DNA from: Paraburkholderia sp. Tr-20389
GTDB lineage: Bacteria; Pseudomonadota; Gammaproteobacteria; Burkholderiales; Burkholderiaceae
Direction of reading: 5' to 3'
Assembly (NCBI RefSeq): GCF_017104565.1
Contig: NZ_JAAGPD010000031.1
Location: 62,001 to 126,000 of the forward strand
Length of the DNA stretch: 64,000 nt
Program-made: the position numbers and the translations under genes
Part shown: positions 46,661 to 55,657 of the stretch, in pieces
Position numbering within the stretch: the first letter of the stretch is position 1
Layout: every line of letters starts with the position of its first letter
The notes under the pieces: model-generated
What the model was told of the DNA's origin: nothing
What the model saw: the letters and a program-made list of their open reading frames with translations, nothing else
The model's database searches: none

Positions 46661-48028
46661 ATGAACCATTCAGTGCAGCCGCCCATCGAAAAATGGGGCG
46701 AAGGCTTCGCAGGCAGTCCGGTCGTAACCGACCAGCAGATTCAGCACACGTATCGCAAGGTTGCGTTCCGACTCGTGCCGTTTCTTTTTCTATGCTGGGT
46801 CGTCAACTACCTCGACCGGGTCAACCTCGGCTTCGCGAAGATGTCGCTATCCCAGGATCTTGCACTCTCGGACGCGGCTTACGGTTTGGGGGTCGGGCTG
46901 TTTTCGATCGGCTACGTGCTTTTCGAGGTACCCAGCAACCTGATGCTCGAGAAAATCGGGGCGAGGCTCACCATGACCCGCATCATGGTCCTCTGGGGCG
47001 CAGTAACGTGTTCGATGATGTTCATCCATAACACTACCCAGTTTTACATTGCGCGCATCCTTCTCGGTGCCGCTGAAGCAGGTTTTTACCCAGGGCTTCT
47101 TCTTTACCTTACCTACTGGTTCCCGTCGGCCCGACGGGCGCGGATCACGTCGCGCTTCCTGCTGTCGATTGCCGTTTCGGGAATTATCGGCGGCCCCATC
47201 GCAGGCTGGATCCTTCACAGCTTCAACAACGTGGCGGGACTGCGTGACTGGCAGTGGCTTTTCCTGCTTGAGGGGATGCCGGCGGTCCTGCTCGGCGTCA
47301 TCGCTTACTTCTATCTCGATGACAGGCCGACGGACGCGAAGTGGCTGACCGAGGCCGAAAGGCAGATCCTGATCGACAACATCCAGGCAGACAGGAAGTT
47401 CAAAGGATCGACGGGCCATCAGGGGCTGCTCGCGGTTCTGCGGGATCCGCGCGTCTACGTGGTCGTACTCGCGTCTCTGGTTACGCCAATGCTTGGCATC
47501 GTGATGAATTACTGGATCCCCACGATCATTCATCGGGCAGGGGTGAAAGACATTCTGCATGTAGCGCTGCTTTCGGCGATACCGTCAATCTTCGGGGCAA
47601 TCGGGATGGTTCTGATCGCGCGCCATTCCGACAAGCGCGTAGAAAGACGCTGGCACTACTTCTTCTCGATTTCGATCGGAGCAGTTGGTCTCGTGCTGCT
47701 GCCTCAGGTGGGCAGCAACCCCGTGCTGACGATCGGATGCCTGTCGCTACTCGGCATCGCCTACTACGCAGGCAGTACGATGTTCTGGACGATTCCACCC
47801 GCATATTTCTCGGCCGCATCGGTCGCAGCGGGGATAGCGTTAATGAGCAGCCTTGGACAGGCAGGGTCGCTTCTTACACCAACCTGGCTCGGATGGCTCA
47901 TGACGAATACCCACAGCATTGCGATCGGGCTGTACACCATTGCGGCAATCGCGCTCGCTGGTGGTGTGATCATCCTGGTCGGCGTACCGGCCGCTGCGCT
48001 GCGGGAACGTCAGGACACCTCCATTTAA
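46661..48028 (+). CDS. MFS anion:cation symporter (ACS family)
   Basis: 455-residue importer with 12 transmembrane helices, of the phthalate/tartrate/glucarate permease type: CWVVNYLDRVNLGFAKMSL after TM1, FEVPSNLMLEKIGARLTMTRI, GAAEAGFYPGLLLYLTYWFP. ATG at 46661 follows GAAGGAGAC. These carriers import organic anions. The 200 bp upstream of it hold no gene. Second uptake route besides TctAB. Confidence 0.9.
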   Translation: MNHSVQPPIEKWGEGFAGSPVVTDQQIQHTYRKVAFRLVPFLFLCWVVNYLDRVNLGFAKMSLSQDLALSDAAYGLGVGLFSIGYVLFEVPSNLMLEKIGARLTMTRIMVLWGAVTCSMMFIHNTTQFYIARILLGAAEAGFYPGLLLYLTYWFPSARRARITSRFLLSIAVSGIIGGPIAGWILHSFNNVAGLRDWQWLFLLEGMPAVLLGVIAYFYLDDRPTDAKWLTEAERQILIDNIQADRKFKGSTGHQGLLAVLRDPRVYVVVLASLVTPMLGIVMNYWIPTIIHRAGVKDILHVALLSAIPSIFGAIGMVLIARHSDKRVERRWHYFFSISIGAVGLVLLPQVGSNPVLTIGCLSLLGIAYYAGSTMFWTIPPAYFSAASVAAGIALMSSLGQAGSLLTPTWLGWLMTNTHSIAIGLYTIAAIALAGGVIILVGVPAAALRERQDTSI

Positions 48029-48074
48029 TCACCATCCCGGTTTCGGGTATGAGCTAACCACGGTAAAAGAGTGC

Positions 48075-49925
48075 ATGGACACGGCAGAACTGAAAGCAGA
48101 ATCCGATCTCGGCACGTCGATCGGGTTCATCGGACTTGGCGCCATGGGAGCGCCCATGGCGCGCCACCTTGCCCGCCAGGGCTACAGGCTGATCGTCAAC
48201 GACTTCAACCGTTCCGCGGTCGACTCGGTCGTCGCGCTTGGCGCGCAGGCGGCGGCTTCGGCCAGGGAAGTGGCAGATCAATGCAGCATCGTCCTGCTGT
48301 GTCTGCCGTCTCTGCCGGCGATCCGCGATGTCGTCTTCGGTGAGGCCGGTGTTGCCAGTGGTTCTGCGGTTCGCGTCGTGGTCGATTTTTCGACGACGGG
48401 AGCGAATTTCGCCAGGGAAGTTGCCGAGGGTCTCGCGGCCCGCGATATCGCGCTGCTCGATTCTCCGATCACCGGAAATGTCACGACGGCAGGTAATGGC
48501 ACATTAGGAATCATGTGCTCGGGGCCACGGGCAGCATACGAACAGGTGGCTACGGTCATGTCGACGCTTGCGAGTGCCACCGTGCTCTACCTTGGTGAAG
48601 AATCGGGTAAGGCACAGACCCTCAAACTACTTAACAACCTGTTGTCCGCAACGGGAATGGCGTCGACGTGCGAGGCGTTCATCCTGGGCGTCAAAGGTGG
48701 ACTTGCGCCGCGACGGATGCTCGAGATCATCAATTCGGGAGACGCGAGTTCCAGTGCCTCACGGAACAAGTTCGCGCGTTCAGTGTTGCCCCGCCGCTTC
48801 GATTTCGGCGCGCGGATGGCGATCACGGCGAAGGACATCAGCCTGTCCGTCGAAGAAGCGCAGAGTCGCGGCGTTCCAATGTGGGTGGCGCAGACCGTCC
48901 AGCAGATCTGGAAGTTCGCCTCCACGCAGGGAGGATACGACCGCGATGGCACCTCCCTGATCACCTACCTCGAACCGTGGGCTGGCATCGAGGTTTCCAG
49001 CCCCGAAGAGGAGCCGTCCTGCCGGATTTCGTTTCCTGAGCCCGCGCATCGATCGCTGGTGCTGATCTGCGCCCTCGCGGACGTCCGCGCGCTCGCCGAC
49101 AGACTGGTCGCGTCAGGATACAGCAGCCAGCATGACGATGAAGACGTGCATGTGATCCGTTTGGGGTTGCCGTACGCTTCCCGGATTACCGTGACGCTCC
49201 TCGGCGTAGCAGAGGGGCAATCTGAAGAGTCGATGGCGGTCGGTATTGTAAAGGCTGCTCACGGCGGCGCCGCAGTTGTGAACATGTGCGCGATGGCCAT
49301 GAGCAAGGCTGTCAGGATGAAGGCGCTGCTTGGTCCGGAGATTCCATATTGCGACGCGCTTCACACCGGCACACATCGCCAGATTGCGGCAGGTGACGGC
49401 GTGATCATCGTGGGCGGGGACGCATTGGCCATTCAGGCTGCGGGCCACGTGATTGTGAACCTGTGCCGCGACGCCTTCCAGATTGGCTCGGCAGCCGGCG
49501 CCGCGCATCTGATGCTGAACATCCATGCGTCGTTGTTCGCGACGCTGCTGGTGGTCACCAGCGAAGCGTACGTTGCCGGCGCCAAGGCAGGATTGACGCC
49601 CGGGCAGATGGCGAAAATCATGGGCATTGAGACGGGGCGCAACGCGGCAAGTTCGCGAATTCTGCCTGACGAGGTGGCAACGGGCCAATTCAACTACGGC
49701 TTCAGCCTGGGCGAAACGTTCTCCCGACTCACCGCTGCGACCGACGAGGCGCGTCAACTCGGTGTGACGACCTGGATCTTCGACAAGGTACGGGGTATCT
49801 ACGGTCTCGTGCAGGCGTGCTCCTGCCCGACCGATGATGTCACGGCCGTGGCAAAACAGTATGAACGATGGGCTGGCGTTGAAGTGAGGAGTGCCGCATC
49901 GATCGCTGTCGAGCCTGTTCGGTAG
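48075..49925 (+). CDS. Tandem HIBADH-family protein (intact half + degenerate half)
   Basis: 616 residues, two dehydrogenase units in a row. Residues 1-310: intact Rossmann GFIGLGAMG (17-25), substrate loop DSPITG (129-134) and catalytic K184 in LKLLNN. Residues about 325-610: same fold order but no glycine-rich loop (RSLVLICALADVRALADRL), and the lysine stretch reads AAHLMLNIHA with no Lys; the helical part (EAYVAGAKAGLTPGQMAKIMG) is well kept. The second half is probably non-catalytic, giving a built-in dimer partner. In the rubredoxin operon, between MFS and amidohydrolase. Confidence 0.85.
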   Translation: MDTAELKAESDLGTSIGFIGLGAMGAPMARHLARQGYRLIVNDFNRSAVDSVVALGAQAAASAREVADQCSIVLLCLPSLPAIRDVVFGEAGVASGSAVRVVVDFSTTGANFAREVAEGLAARDIALLDSPITGNVTTAGNGTLGIMCSGPRAAYEQVATVMSTLASATVLYLGEESGKAQTLKLLNNLLSATGMASTCEAFILGVKGGLAPRRMLEIINSGDASSSASRNKFARSVLPRRFDFGARMAITAKDISLSVEEAQSRGVPMWVAQTVQQIWKFASTQGGYDRDGTSLITYLEPWAGIEVSSPEEEPSCRISFPEPAHRSLVLICALADVRALADRLVASGYSSQHDDEDVHVIRLGLPYASRITVTLLGVAEGQSEESMAVGIVKAAHGGAAVVNMCAMAMSKAVRMKALLGPEIPYCDALHTGTHRQIAAGDGVIIVGGDALAIQAAGHVIVNLCRDAFQIGSAAGAAHLMLNIHASLFATLLVVTSEAYVAGAKAGLTPGQMAKIMGIETGRNAASSRILPDEVATGQFNYGFSLGETFSRLTAATDEARQLGVTTWIFDKVRGIYGLVQACSCPTDDVTAVAKQYERWAGVEVRSAASIAVEPVR

Positions 49926-49985
49926 GACGCACGATGCACACTGCTTCCCGGTTTCAGTGGAATCTGTCGCAAAGGTTGGTACAGC

Positions 49986-51068
49986 ATGAACAGGAATGAA
50001 GTGATGCAGTCCCCCGGAACTGCAGGTGTTGCGTTCAAGGGAACGACCCACCGCCAGATCGCCGAACTGGCGAAGTGGACCGACCTGCTGCGCGAAGAGG
50101 CGCTCGAGCCGGAGCTTCCCATCATCGATCCGCATCATCATGTCTGGGATGACGAACGCGGACGGTACATGTCCACGGAACTGATGCACGATCTGTCGAG
50201 CGGTCACCGTATCGAAGCGACGGTATTCGTGCAGTTCAAGTCGGGATACCGGAAGAACGGCCCGGCGTCGATGCAGCCCGTCGGCGAGGTTGAGTTCGCG
50301 CGTTCGTTCGCCGATGCATGCGCGATTCGGATGCCTGACGGGCCACGACTGTGCGAAGGGATCATCGCTCACGCCGATCTGACGCTCGGAGACGAAGTGC
50401 AGCCTGTGCTAGATGCGATGGCAGTGGCCGGAGGCAAACGGCTCAAGGGCATCCGGCATGGCGCTACCTGGGACAGCGGCAGCGCCGGGTATGGGCGGAC
50501 CTTCGCAAAGCCCCATCTTCTCTCCGACGCAGCTTTCCGACGCGGATTCGCAAGGCTCGCGCCGATGGGGCTCACATTCGATGCATGGCTTTTCTACCCG
50601 CAACTGCCTGACCTGGTGTCGCTACTGCACGATTATCCCGATTCCCCGGTCGTCATCGATCATGCGGGAGGCGTCCTCGGCGTCGACCCGCACACCGATC
50701 GTGCTGCCGTCTTCGACATCTGGCGCGAGAACCTGAAGCAGGTCGCCGGGTGCCCGAACGTATCGGTCAAGATTGGCGGGCTGGGGATGCTTTACACAGG
50801 ATGGGATTTCCATCTTCGCGACACGCCGCCGTCCTCCGAAGATCTGGCAACACGCTGGAGGCCGTACGTCGAAACCTGCATAGACCTGTTCGGTCCCGAA
50901 CGATGCATGTTCGAAAGTAACTTCCCGGTCGACAAGCAGACATGCGGCTACGGCGTTCTCTGGAATGCGTTCAAGCGGATCACCGGACGCTTCTCCGCGA
51001 CAGAAAAGCTGGCGCTCTACAGTGGCACCGCAGCGCGGGTCTACGGGCTTGAGCAACCGATCGCGTGA
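49986..51068 (+). CDS. Amidohydrolase-2 family metal-dependent hydrolase A
   Basis: 360-residue TIM-barrel hydrolase/decarboxylase family (as LigI, ACMSD and others). Metal motif PIIDPHHHVWD (residues 46-55) and C-terminal FGPERCMFESNFPVDK, the conserved Asp/Ser region. Members hydrolyse lactones such as 2-pyrone-4,6-dicarboxylate or decarboxylate. Paralogue of the protein at 57353. Last gene of the rubredoxin operon. An upstream segment resembling half an island operator (49951) was not accepted. Confidence 0.88.
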   Translation: MNRNEVMQSPGTAGVAFKGTTHRQIAELAKWTDLLREEALEPELPIIDPHHHVWDDERGRYMSTELMHDLSSGHRIEATVFVQFKSGYRKNGPASMQPVGEVEFARSFADACAIRMPDGPRLCEGIIAHADLTLGDEVQPVLDAMAVAGGKRLKGIRHGATWDSGSAGYGRTFAKPHLLSDAAFRRGFARLAPMGLTFDAWLFYPQLPDLVSLLHDYPDSPVVIDHAGGVLGVDPHTDRAAVFDIWRENLKQVAGCPNVSVKIGGLGMLYTGWDFHLRDTPPSSEDLATRWRPYVETCIDLFGPERCMFESNFPVDKQTCGYGVLWNAFKRITGRFSATEKLALYSGTAARVYGLEQPIA

Positions 51069-51201
51069 CGCAGTCGTAGGCGTCCCTTCACCGTACCGCT
51101 ACCCGCATCGGTTGCCGCCAACGTAGGCTCGCAGGTGGGAGGGCCGCCCTGGCCACCACCTCTATCGGCGCGAGTCCTGCTGACCGACCGGCGATTCGGG
51201 C

Positions 51202-51223
51202 GAGCGCGCTTCGCTCCTTTTTT
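51202..51223 (+). terminator. Weak hairpin and T-run after amidohydrolase A
   Basis: Five-base stem GAGCG / CGCTC with a five-base loop, then CTTTTTT. It is in the right place to end the rubredoxin operon, but the short stem keeps confidence low. Confidence 0.4.
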
Positions 51224-51268
51224 GTTTCTGCCTAACGCAAGGAACTGCAACGCTCAGTCGATTTTCTA

Positions 51269-51329
51269 GTTTCACTGATTGAAACGCGTTTCTTTTTTGT
51301 TGACTCGAATCCTGTTGCGGTCGTAAAGT
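51269..51329 (+). promoter_or_regulatory. Island operator 8 plus -35/-10 promoter (MmgE/PrpD operon)
   Basis: GTTTCACTGATTGAAAC at 51269-51285, TTGACT (51300-51305), 18-nt spacer, TAAAGT (51324-51329). Operator start to -10 is 55 nt, the same as operator 5. The rest of the 365-bp gap 51069-51433 holds no gene. Confidence 0.8.
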
Positions 51330-51433
51330 CAAATGAACGGGTTCCGTTCTCGCCAGCTTTAGTTCACATCCGGAAAAGCGGTCCCGACAGACCCGGCAAG
51401 CAGGGTCAGCAAAAATATCAACAGGAGACGGAT

Positions 51434-52810
51434 TTGTCTTATCGCACTGAAACAGTTGCCCAGCGCTACGGCCGCTTCATCGCGGATGCGGATCTTGGAA
51501 GCTTCCCGGGCGACGTCGCAGAATACGGAAAGATGCTGGTGGCGAGCACTCTGGCGAGTGCAGCGCTGGGATCGACGCTGCAATCGAGCAAACTGATCAG
51601 GCAGCTCGAAAAGGAGCGCGGCGGATTGCCCGTCAGTACGGTCTGGTTTGGCGGATGGGACCGGCTACCGGCCGTCGCCGCCGCGCGCCTGAACGCCCTC
51701 ATGAGCGATGCGGCCGCATCTGATGACAGTGACCTTCGCAATATCGTTCACAGTGGCACACAAGCATGCGCGGCCGCTATCGCCGTGGGTGAAGCGTGTA
51801 ACGCAAGTGGGACGCAGGTGTTGGAGGCGGTCGTCACGGGCTACGAAGTTGCGGGAAATATCAACACCGCGATGATCGGTGGCCTGCAACGCAAGGGGTT
51901 TCATGGTTGTGTGGTCGCGACCTTCGCTGCGGCTGCAGCGGCGGCACGCCTGCTCAAGCTGCAACCAGATCAGGCTGCACATGCGCTGGTGCTTGCCGCG
52001 ACGTCGCTGGGAGGGCTGCATGCCGTGGCTGCAACGAGCCTCGCGCGCGAGTACCACGCGGGCAATGCAGCGATGATGGGCGTGTCGGCCGCCGAAGCGG
52101 CGAAGCATGGATATACCGCAGATCTGGCTGGTTTCGAGATGCCGAGGGGTTTTTTCGACACGCTCGGCACGGGCAACCACGCACAGGACGTTGTCGGGCA
52201 GCTAGGCAGCAAGTGGAGTCTCCAGGCAGAACTGGGCATCAAGCTGGTACCTGGAGGCTCTCCATTCCATGCGGTTGCGGAAGCCGCAGCCATCGCAGCG
52301 GGAGAGGGCGATCTTGATGTGGCCGACATCAGGGAAATCGAATTCACGCTGCCTGACTACCCGTTTCCCGGTCCGAAGCACCCAACCGATCTGATCGGTA
52401 TCGCCCATAGCCCCTTCTACTTCGCGGCCGCGGGCGCGGCAGACCGCGAGTATGGCTGGCAGCATGCGCTTCCTGAAAAGATCGCAGATCCACGCATCCG
52501 CTCGCTCTTCGATCGTGTCACGCGGCTCGACTATGACGTTCCGAACAAGACCGACTTCAAGAGCGGAGCGATCGTGCGGATCACGACGGTTGATGGTGCA
52601 CTCCACGAGGCTTCTGTTCTGGCGCCGAAGGGTGCGGCGGTTCGTGGCATTCACTGGCCCGAACTCAGGCAGAAGTATGAGGCGCTCATGCCATACGGAG
52701 GGGTGAGCGCAAAGCAAGTGGGGACGAGTTTCAGCCAGATCCAGGACTTGAACGCCCTGACATCCATCCGCGACCTGACCGACACGATAAAAGCAGATAT
52801 GCCGTCGTGA
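51434..52810 (+). CDS. MmgE/PrpD family protein
   Basis: 458 residues, all-helical N-terminal domain plus C-terminal lid as in 2-methylcitrate dehydratase PrpD, cis-aconitate decarboxylase and iminodisuccinate epimerase. Segments: LASAALGSTLQSSKLIRQLE; AAAIAVGEACNASGTQVLEAVVTGYEV; PGGSPFHAVAEAAAI. TTG start at 51434 with AGGAGACG upstream; other starts are far inside. Heads the operon MmgE-Bug-HIBADH-ALDH. A dehydratase or epimerase acting on a polycarboxylate is likely. Confidence 0.88.
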   Translation: MSYRTETVAQRYGRFIADADLGSFPGDVAEYGKMLVASTLASAALGSTLQSSKLIRQLEKERGGLPVSTVWFGGWDRLPAVAAARLNALMSDAAASDDSDLRNIVHSGTQACAAAIAVGEACNASGTQVLEAVVTGYEVAGNINTAMIGGLQRKGFHGCVVATFAAAAAAARLLKLQPDQAAHALVLAATSLGGLHAVAATSLAREYHAGNAAMMGVSAAEAAKHGYTADLAGFEMPRGFFDTLGTGNHAQDVVGQLGSKWSLQAELGIKLVPGGSPFHAVAEAAAIAAGEGDLDVADIREIEFTLPDYPFPGPKHPTDLIGIAHSPFYFAAAGAADREYGWQHALPEKIADPRIRSLFDRVTRLDYDVPNKTDFKSGAIVRITTVDGALHEASVLAPKGAAVRGIHWPELRQKYEALMPYGGVSAKQVGTSFSQIQDLNALTSIRDLTDTIKADMPS

Positions 52811-52907
52811 GAGGAGACTTGCGCCGCATTGGCGTAATTGACTTAACTATCGCGCAACTCAGCCTCCATATCCTGCTGTCGCGCGAAACTGAAGTGAGGA
52901 GACGCAA

Positions 52908-53882
52908 GTGAAAACTTTGAACAGGATCGCAATCGGGGTGCTCGTCGCAGCAACGAGCACTTTTTCCAGCATCGCGTCGTCAGCCGAATTCCCGTCCCGA
53001 ACGATAAGGATTATCGTCCCCGTCTCGGCCGGTGGATGGGGCGACGTCACGACCCGGGTCGTTGCACAAAAGCTCGGCGAAGTGCTCGGGCAGTCGGTAC
53101 TCGTAGACAACCGGACTGGCGCAGGCGGGCTGGTTGGAATTCGTTACACGAAGGAGCAGTCGGCGGACGGATACACCCTGATGTCTACTGGCAGCACCCT
53201 CTCCATCCAGGAAGCAGTTAACAAGGAGCCGGGATATGACGCCCTGAAGGACTTTATTCCGGTTGGGACCATCGCACGTTCTCCCGCCCTGGTCATCGCC
53301 GGTGCAAAGTCCAGCTACAAGAGCTTTAGTGATCTCGTCGCCGACGCGAAAGCGCATCCTGGGCAGATCAGTTTTGGTTCGGCCGGGATTGGGACAACGA
53401 CGCATATCGCTGCTGCGATGATGCTCAAACAGGCAAACCTCCAGATGCAGCATGTGCCTTATAAGGGCAACGGTGCAGCGATGCCTGATGTGATTGCGGG
53501 ACGGGTGAGCTTCATGGTTGACGCGTACGGTAGTAGTGCTGCTGGCCTTCATGGCGGACTTCTCAAAGCTCTCGCTGTCACGAGCGATTCGCGCCTTCCC
53601 GTGTTGGCAGACGTCCCCACCACCGCACAGCAAGGTCTGCCGGGCTTCACCTATTTCTACTGGCTCGGACTGTTCGCGCCCGCAGGAACGCCCCCGGACG
53701 TCATCAAGAAGCTGAACGACGCCATGGCGAAGGTGCTCAGCGATCCGGGCTTGAAAGCAAAACTGGAAGCCCAGGGCACGGAGCCGTTCTACAAGACCAC
53801 GGCGGATTCCGCTGCGTACGTGAAAAAAGATCTGACCGACAACCAGGACATGATCAAGACGATGGGAATTCCCAAGCAGTAG
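52908..53882 (+). CDS. Bug-family (TctC-like) periplasmic solute receptor 2
   Basis: 324 residues. Signal peptide MKTLNRIAIGVLVAATSTFS-SIASSA, then the family pattern FPSRTIRIIVPVSAGGWGDVTTR, ISFGSAGIGTTTHIAAAMML and VPYKGNGAAMPDVIAGRVSFMVD. Carboxylate receptor by family. ATG follows GTGAGGAGACGCA. Second receptor of the island; the only TctAB pair is at 36960-39004, so both receptors may share it. Confidence 0.92.
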   Translation: MKTLNRIAIGVLVAATSTFSSIASSAEFPSRTIRIIVPVSAGGWGDVTTRVVAQKLGEVLGQSVLVDNRTGAGGLVGIRYTKEQSADGYTLMSTGSTLSIQEAVNKEPGYDALKDFIPVGTIARSPALVIAGAKSSYKSFSDLVADAKAHPGQISFGSAGIGTTTHIAAAMMLKQANLQMQHVPYKGNGAAMPDVIAGRVSFMVDAYGSSAAGLHGGLLKALAVTSDSRLPVLADVPTTAQQGLPGFTYFYWLGLFAPAGTPPDVIKKLNDAMAKVLSDPGLKAKLEAQGTEPFYKTTADSAAYVKKDLTDNQDMIKTMGIPKQ

Positions 53883-53902
53883 TCGCGTAAAGGTTAGGGG
53901 CA

Positions 53903-55657
53903 ATGATGCGATCGGTCGTGTGTGTCGGAAAACCATCTGGGAGATGGTTGCCTGCGTTGCAGAAGCTGGATGCCTTGACGTGGGCGAGCGCGGGCAAAGA
54001 ACAGGGCGCCTGGTTGTTGGCTCTCGATCCCAGGTGCGTCCTGATCTCCTCCGACGTGAGTCCCGAGTTCAGGAGGCGGATTCTCACGGGCTGGAAGCCG
54101 GCGTCGAACGTCGTAGTCGTGGTGCTGGCTGACGAGTATTCGCACGAGGGGGACCTCTGTCTCGAGACGACGGCGCACGTACCGGTCGTATCGGCCGCAT
54201 TGTCGCTCGATGAGAAGGCTGGGGGACGAGTTTTTCTGTCGGGTGACGCGGCGGCGAGTGAAGTTGCCGCGTCGATCTTCGCGCAAATGTCGCTGGACCC
54301 GGTGTATTGCGGATCCCGTGCACAGGACGCCCGGTTGATCGCACTAATGCAGCATGCAATCTGTGCGGTCGGCCGGATGGTGGTCATTGAAGCTGCCGGC
54401 ATGGGCGTGCGCGCAAGTTTGCCCATAGACCTTGCTGCGTCGGTGATTGCTCGCAGCAGCGGTCGCAGCCGGCAGGCAGACATATTTTTTGATGGCCTGC
54501 TTCATCGGGATCGCGATGAGGCGGGTGCGTCAGGGGCGGTCACGAGGATGCTGGGAAACCTCGTCGACGTGGCGATGACACTGGGCCTGCCGCTTCCCCT
54601 GACTTCAGCCGCCCTGGCTCTGTTAAGCCTGGAACCGGTCGCTGGCGTCGATGACGGACCGCCTGCCGCCGCTCCGTTCGCGCGCTATGAACGGCTCGTT
54701 GGATTACGAAGGGACCGGGTCGTCACCAGTAACGCAGATGAGTCTGCGGGAGGCGATCCCTCGCTTGCGCCTGTTATCGGCTACGTCGGGCTGGGAGCGA
54801 TGGGTAGCGCTCTGGCAATGCAGGCCCTGCGGGTTGCCCGGGAACTCCATGTTTACGATCCTGATCCTGCGAAGGTCGAGCAACTGAAGAGGGAAGGGGC
54901 ATGTGCTGCTGTGGACGTCTCCTCTCTTGCTTCGGTATGCGACCTGATCTTTCTTTGCGTTCCCAGTGCGAAAGAGGTTGAACAGATCCTCTTTGGCGCC
55001 GGTGGGATGTATGCGGCCCTGGGCCGCGGAAAGATAGTGATCGACCAGACGACGTGCAGCCCAGCTGAAACCGTTCGCTTCGGCGAGCGACTTGCGGTTG
55101 CGGGGGTGGCGATGATCGACGCTCCGGTGACGGGTGGGCCAGACGGAGCCCGCAGTGGTGGTCTGGTTACGATGTGCGGCGGCCAGGAGGCGGCGTTTTC
55201 CCGCGTGAGGCCGGTACTCGAAGCGATGGGGGGCGAGGTTGTGTATTTCGGTGCGCCAGGTTCCGGGCAGGCAATCAAGCTTGTCAAGAATTCACTTGGT
55301 GCGGGCAACCGGCTGATCGTCTATGAAATGTTGTCCATTGCAGCAGCTTCCGGCTTGCAGATCGACACGTTGCGCGCTGCGCTGTCGACAGGTGCGAGCG
55401 CCTCGGGTGCGCTTGACCGGATCCTGCGCTCCATCATGACAGGCTCTCCCACTGCGGACGCAAGTCTCAGGACCGTGGTTAAGGATCAACAACTGATCGG
55501 CCGCATGGGGCGCGCTGCCGGGTCGCCTCTACCCCTGCTCAATGTGGCAAGGACGGTGCTGGAGGCCGGATCAAGAATGTTGGGACCGGCGGCACAGATC
55601 GATGAGATCGGCCGTCTCTACGGAATTGAATCTTTTCAAGGAATCGAGAAATCATGA
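53903..55657 (+). CDS. Tandem HIBADH-family protein (degenerate half + intact half)
   Basis: 584 residues, the mirror image of the protein at 48075. Residues 1-280 keep the helical-domain pattern (AICAVGRMVVIEAAGMGVRASLPIDLAASVI) but have no glycine-rich loop, and Arg where the catalytic Lys should be (QDARLIALMQ). Residues about 290-575 are a complete dehydrogenase: GYVGLGAMG (293-301), DAPVTGG (406-412), K459 in GQAIKLVKN. Ends in an ATGA overlap with the aldehyde dehydrogenase, so the two are translationally coupled and act in sequence. Confidence 0.85.
   Translation: MMRSVVCVGKPSGRWLPALQKLDALTWASAGKEQGAWLLALDPRCVLISSDVSPEFRRRILTGWKPASNVVVVVLADEYSHEGDLCLETTAHVPVVSAALSLDEKAGGRVFLSGDAAASEVAASIFAQMSLDPVYCGSRAQDARLIALMQHAICAVGRMVVIEAAGMGVRASLPIDLAASVIARSSGRSRQADIFFDGLLHRDRDEAGASGAVTRMLGNLVDVAMTLGLPLPLTSAALALLSLEPVAGVDDGPPAAAPFARYERLVGLRRDRVVTSNADESAGGDPSLAPVIGYVGLGAMGSALAMQALRVARELHVYDPDPAKVEQLKREGACAAVDVSSLASVCDLIFLCVPSAKEVEQILFGAGGMYAALGRGKIVIDQTTCSPAETVRFGERLAVAGVAMIDAPVTGGPDGARSGGLVTMCGGQEAAFSRVRPVLEAMGGEVVYFGAPGSGQAIKLVKNSLGAGNRLIVYEMLSIAAASGLQIDTLRAALSTGASASGALDRILRSIMTGSPTADASLRTVVKDQQLIGRMGRAAGSPLPLLNVARTVLEAGSRMLGPAAQIDEIGRLYGIESFQGIEKS

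Noticed and set aside
49951-49965. GTTTCAGTGGAATC before amidohydrolase A as a twelfth island operator
   Set aside because: The gap between the half-sites is 3 nt instead of 7 and there is no -10 at either spacing; the gene can be read from the upstream operon.
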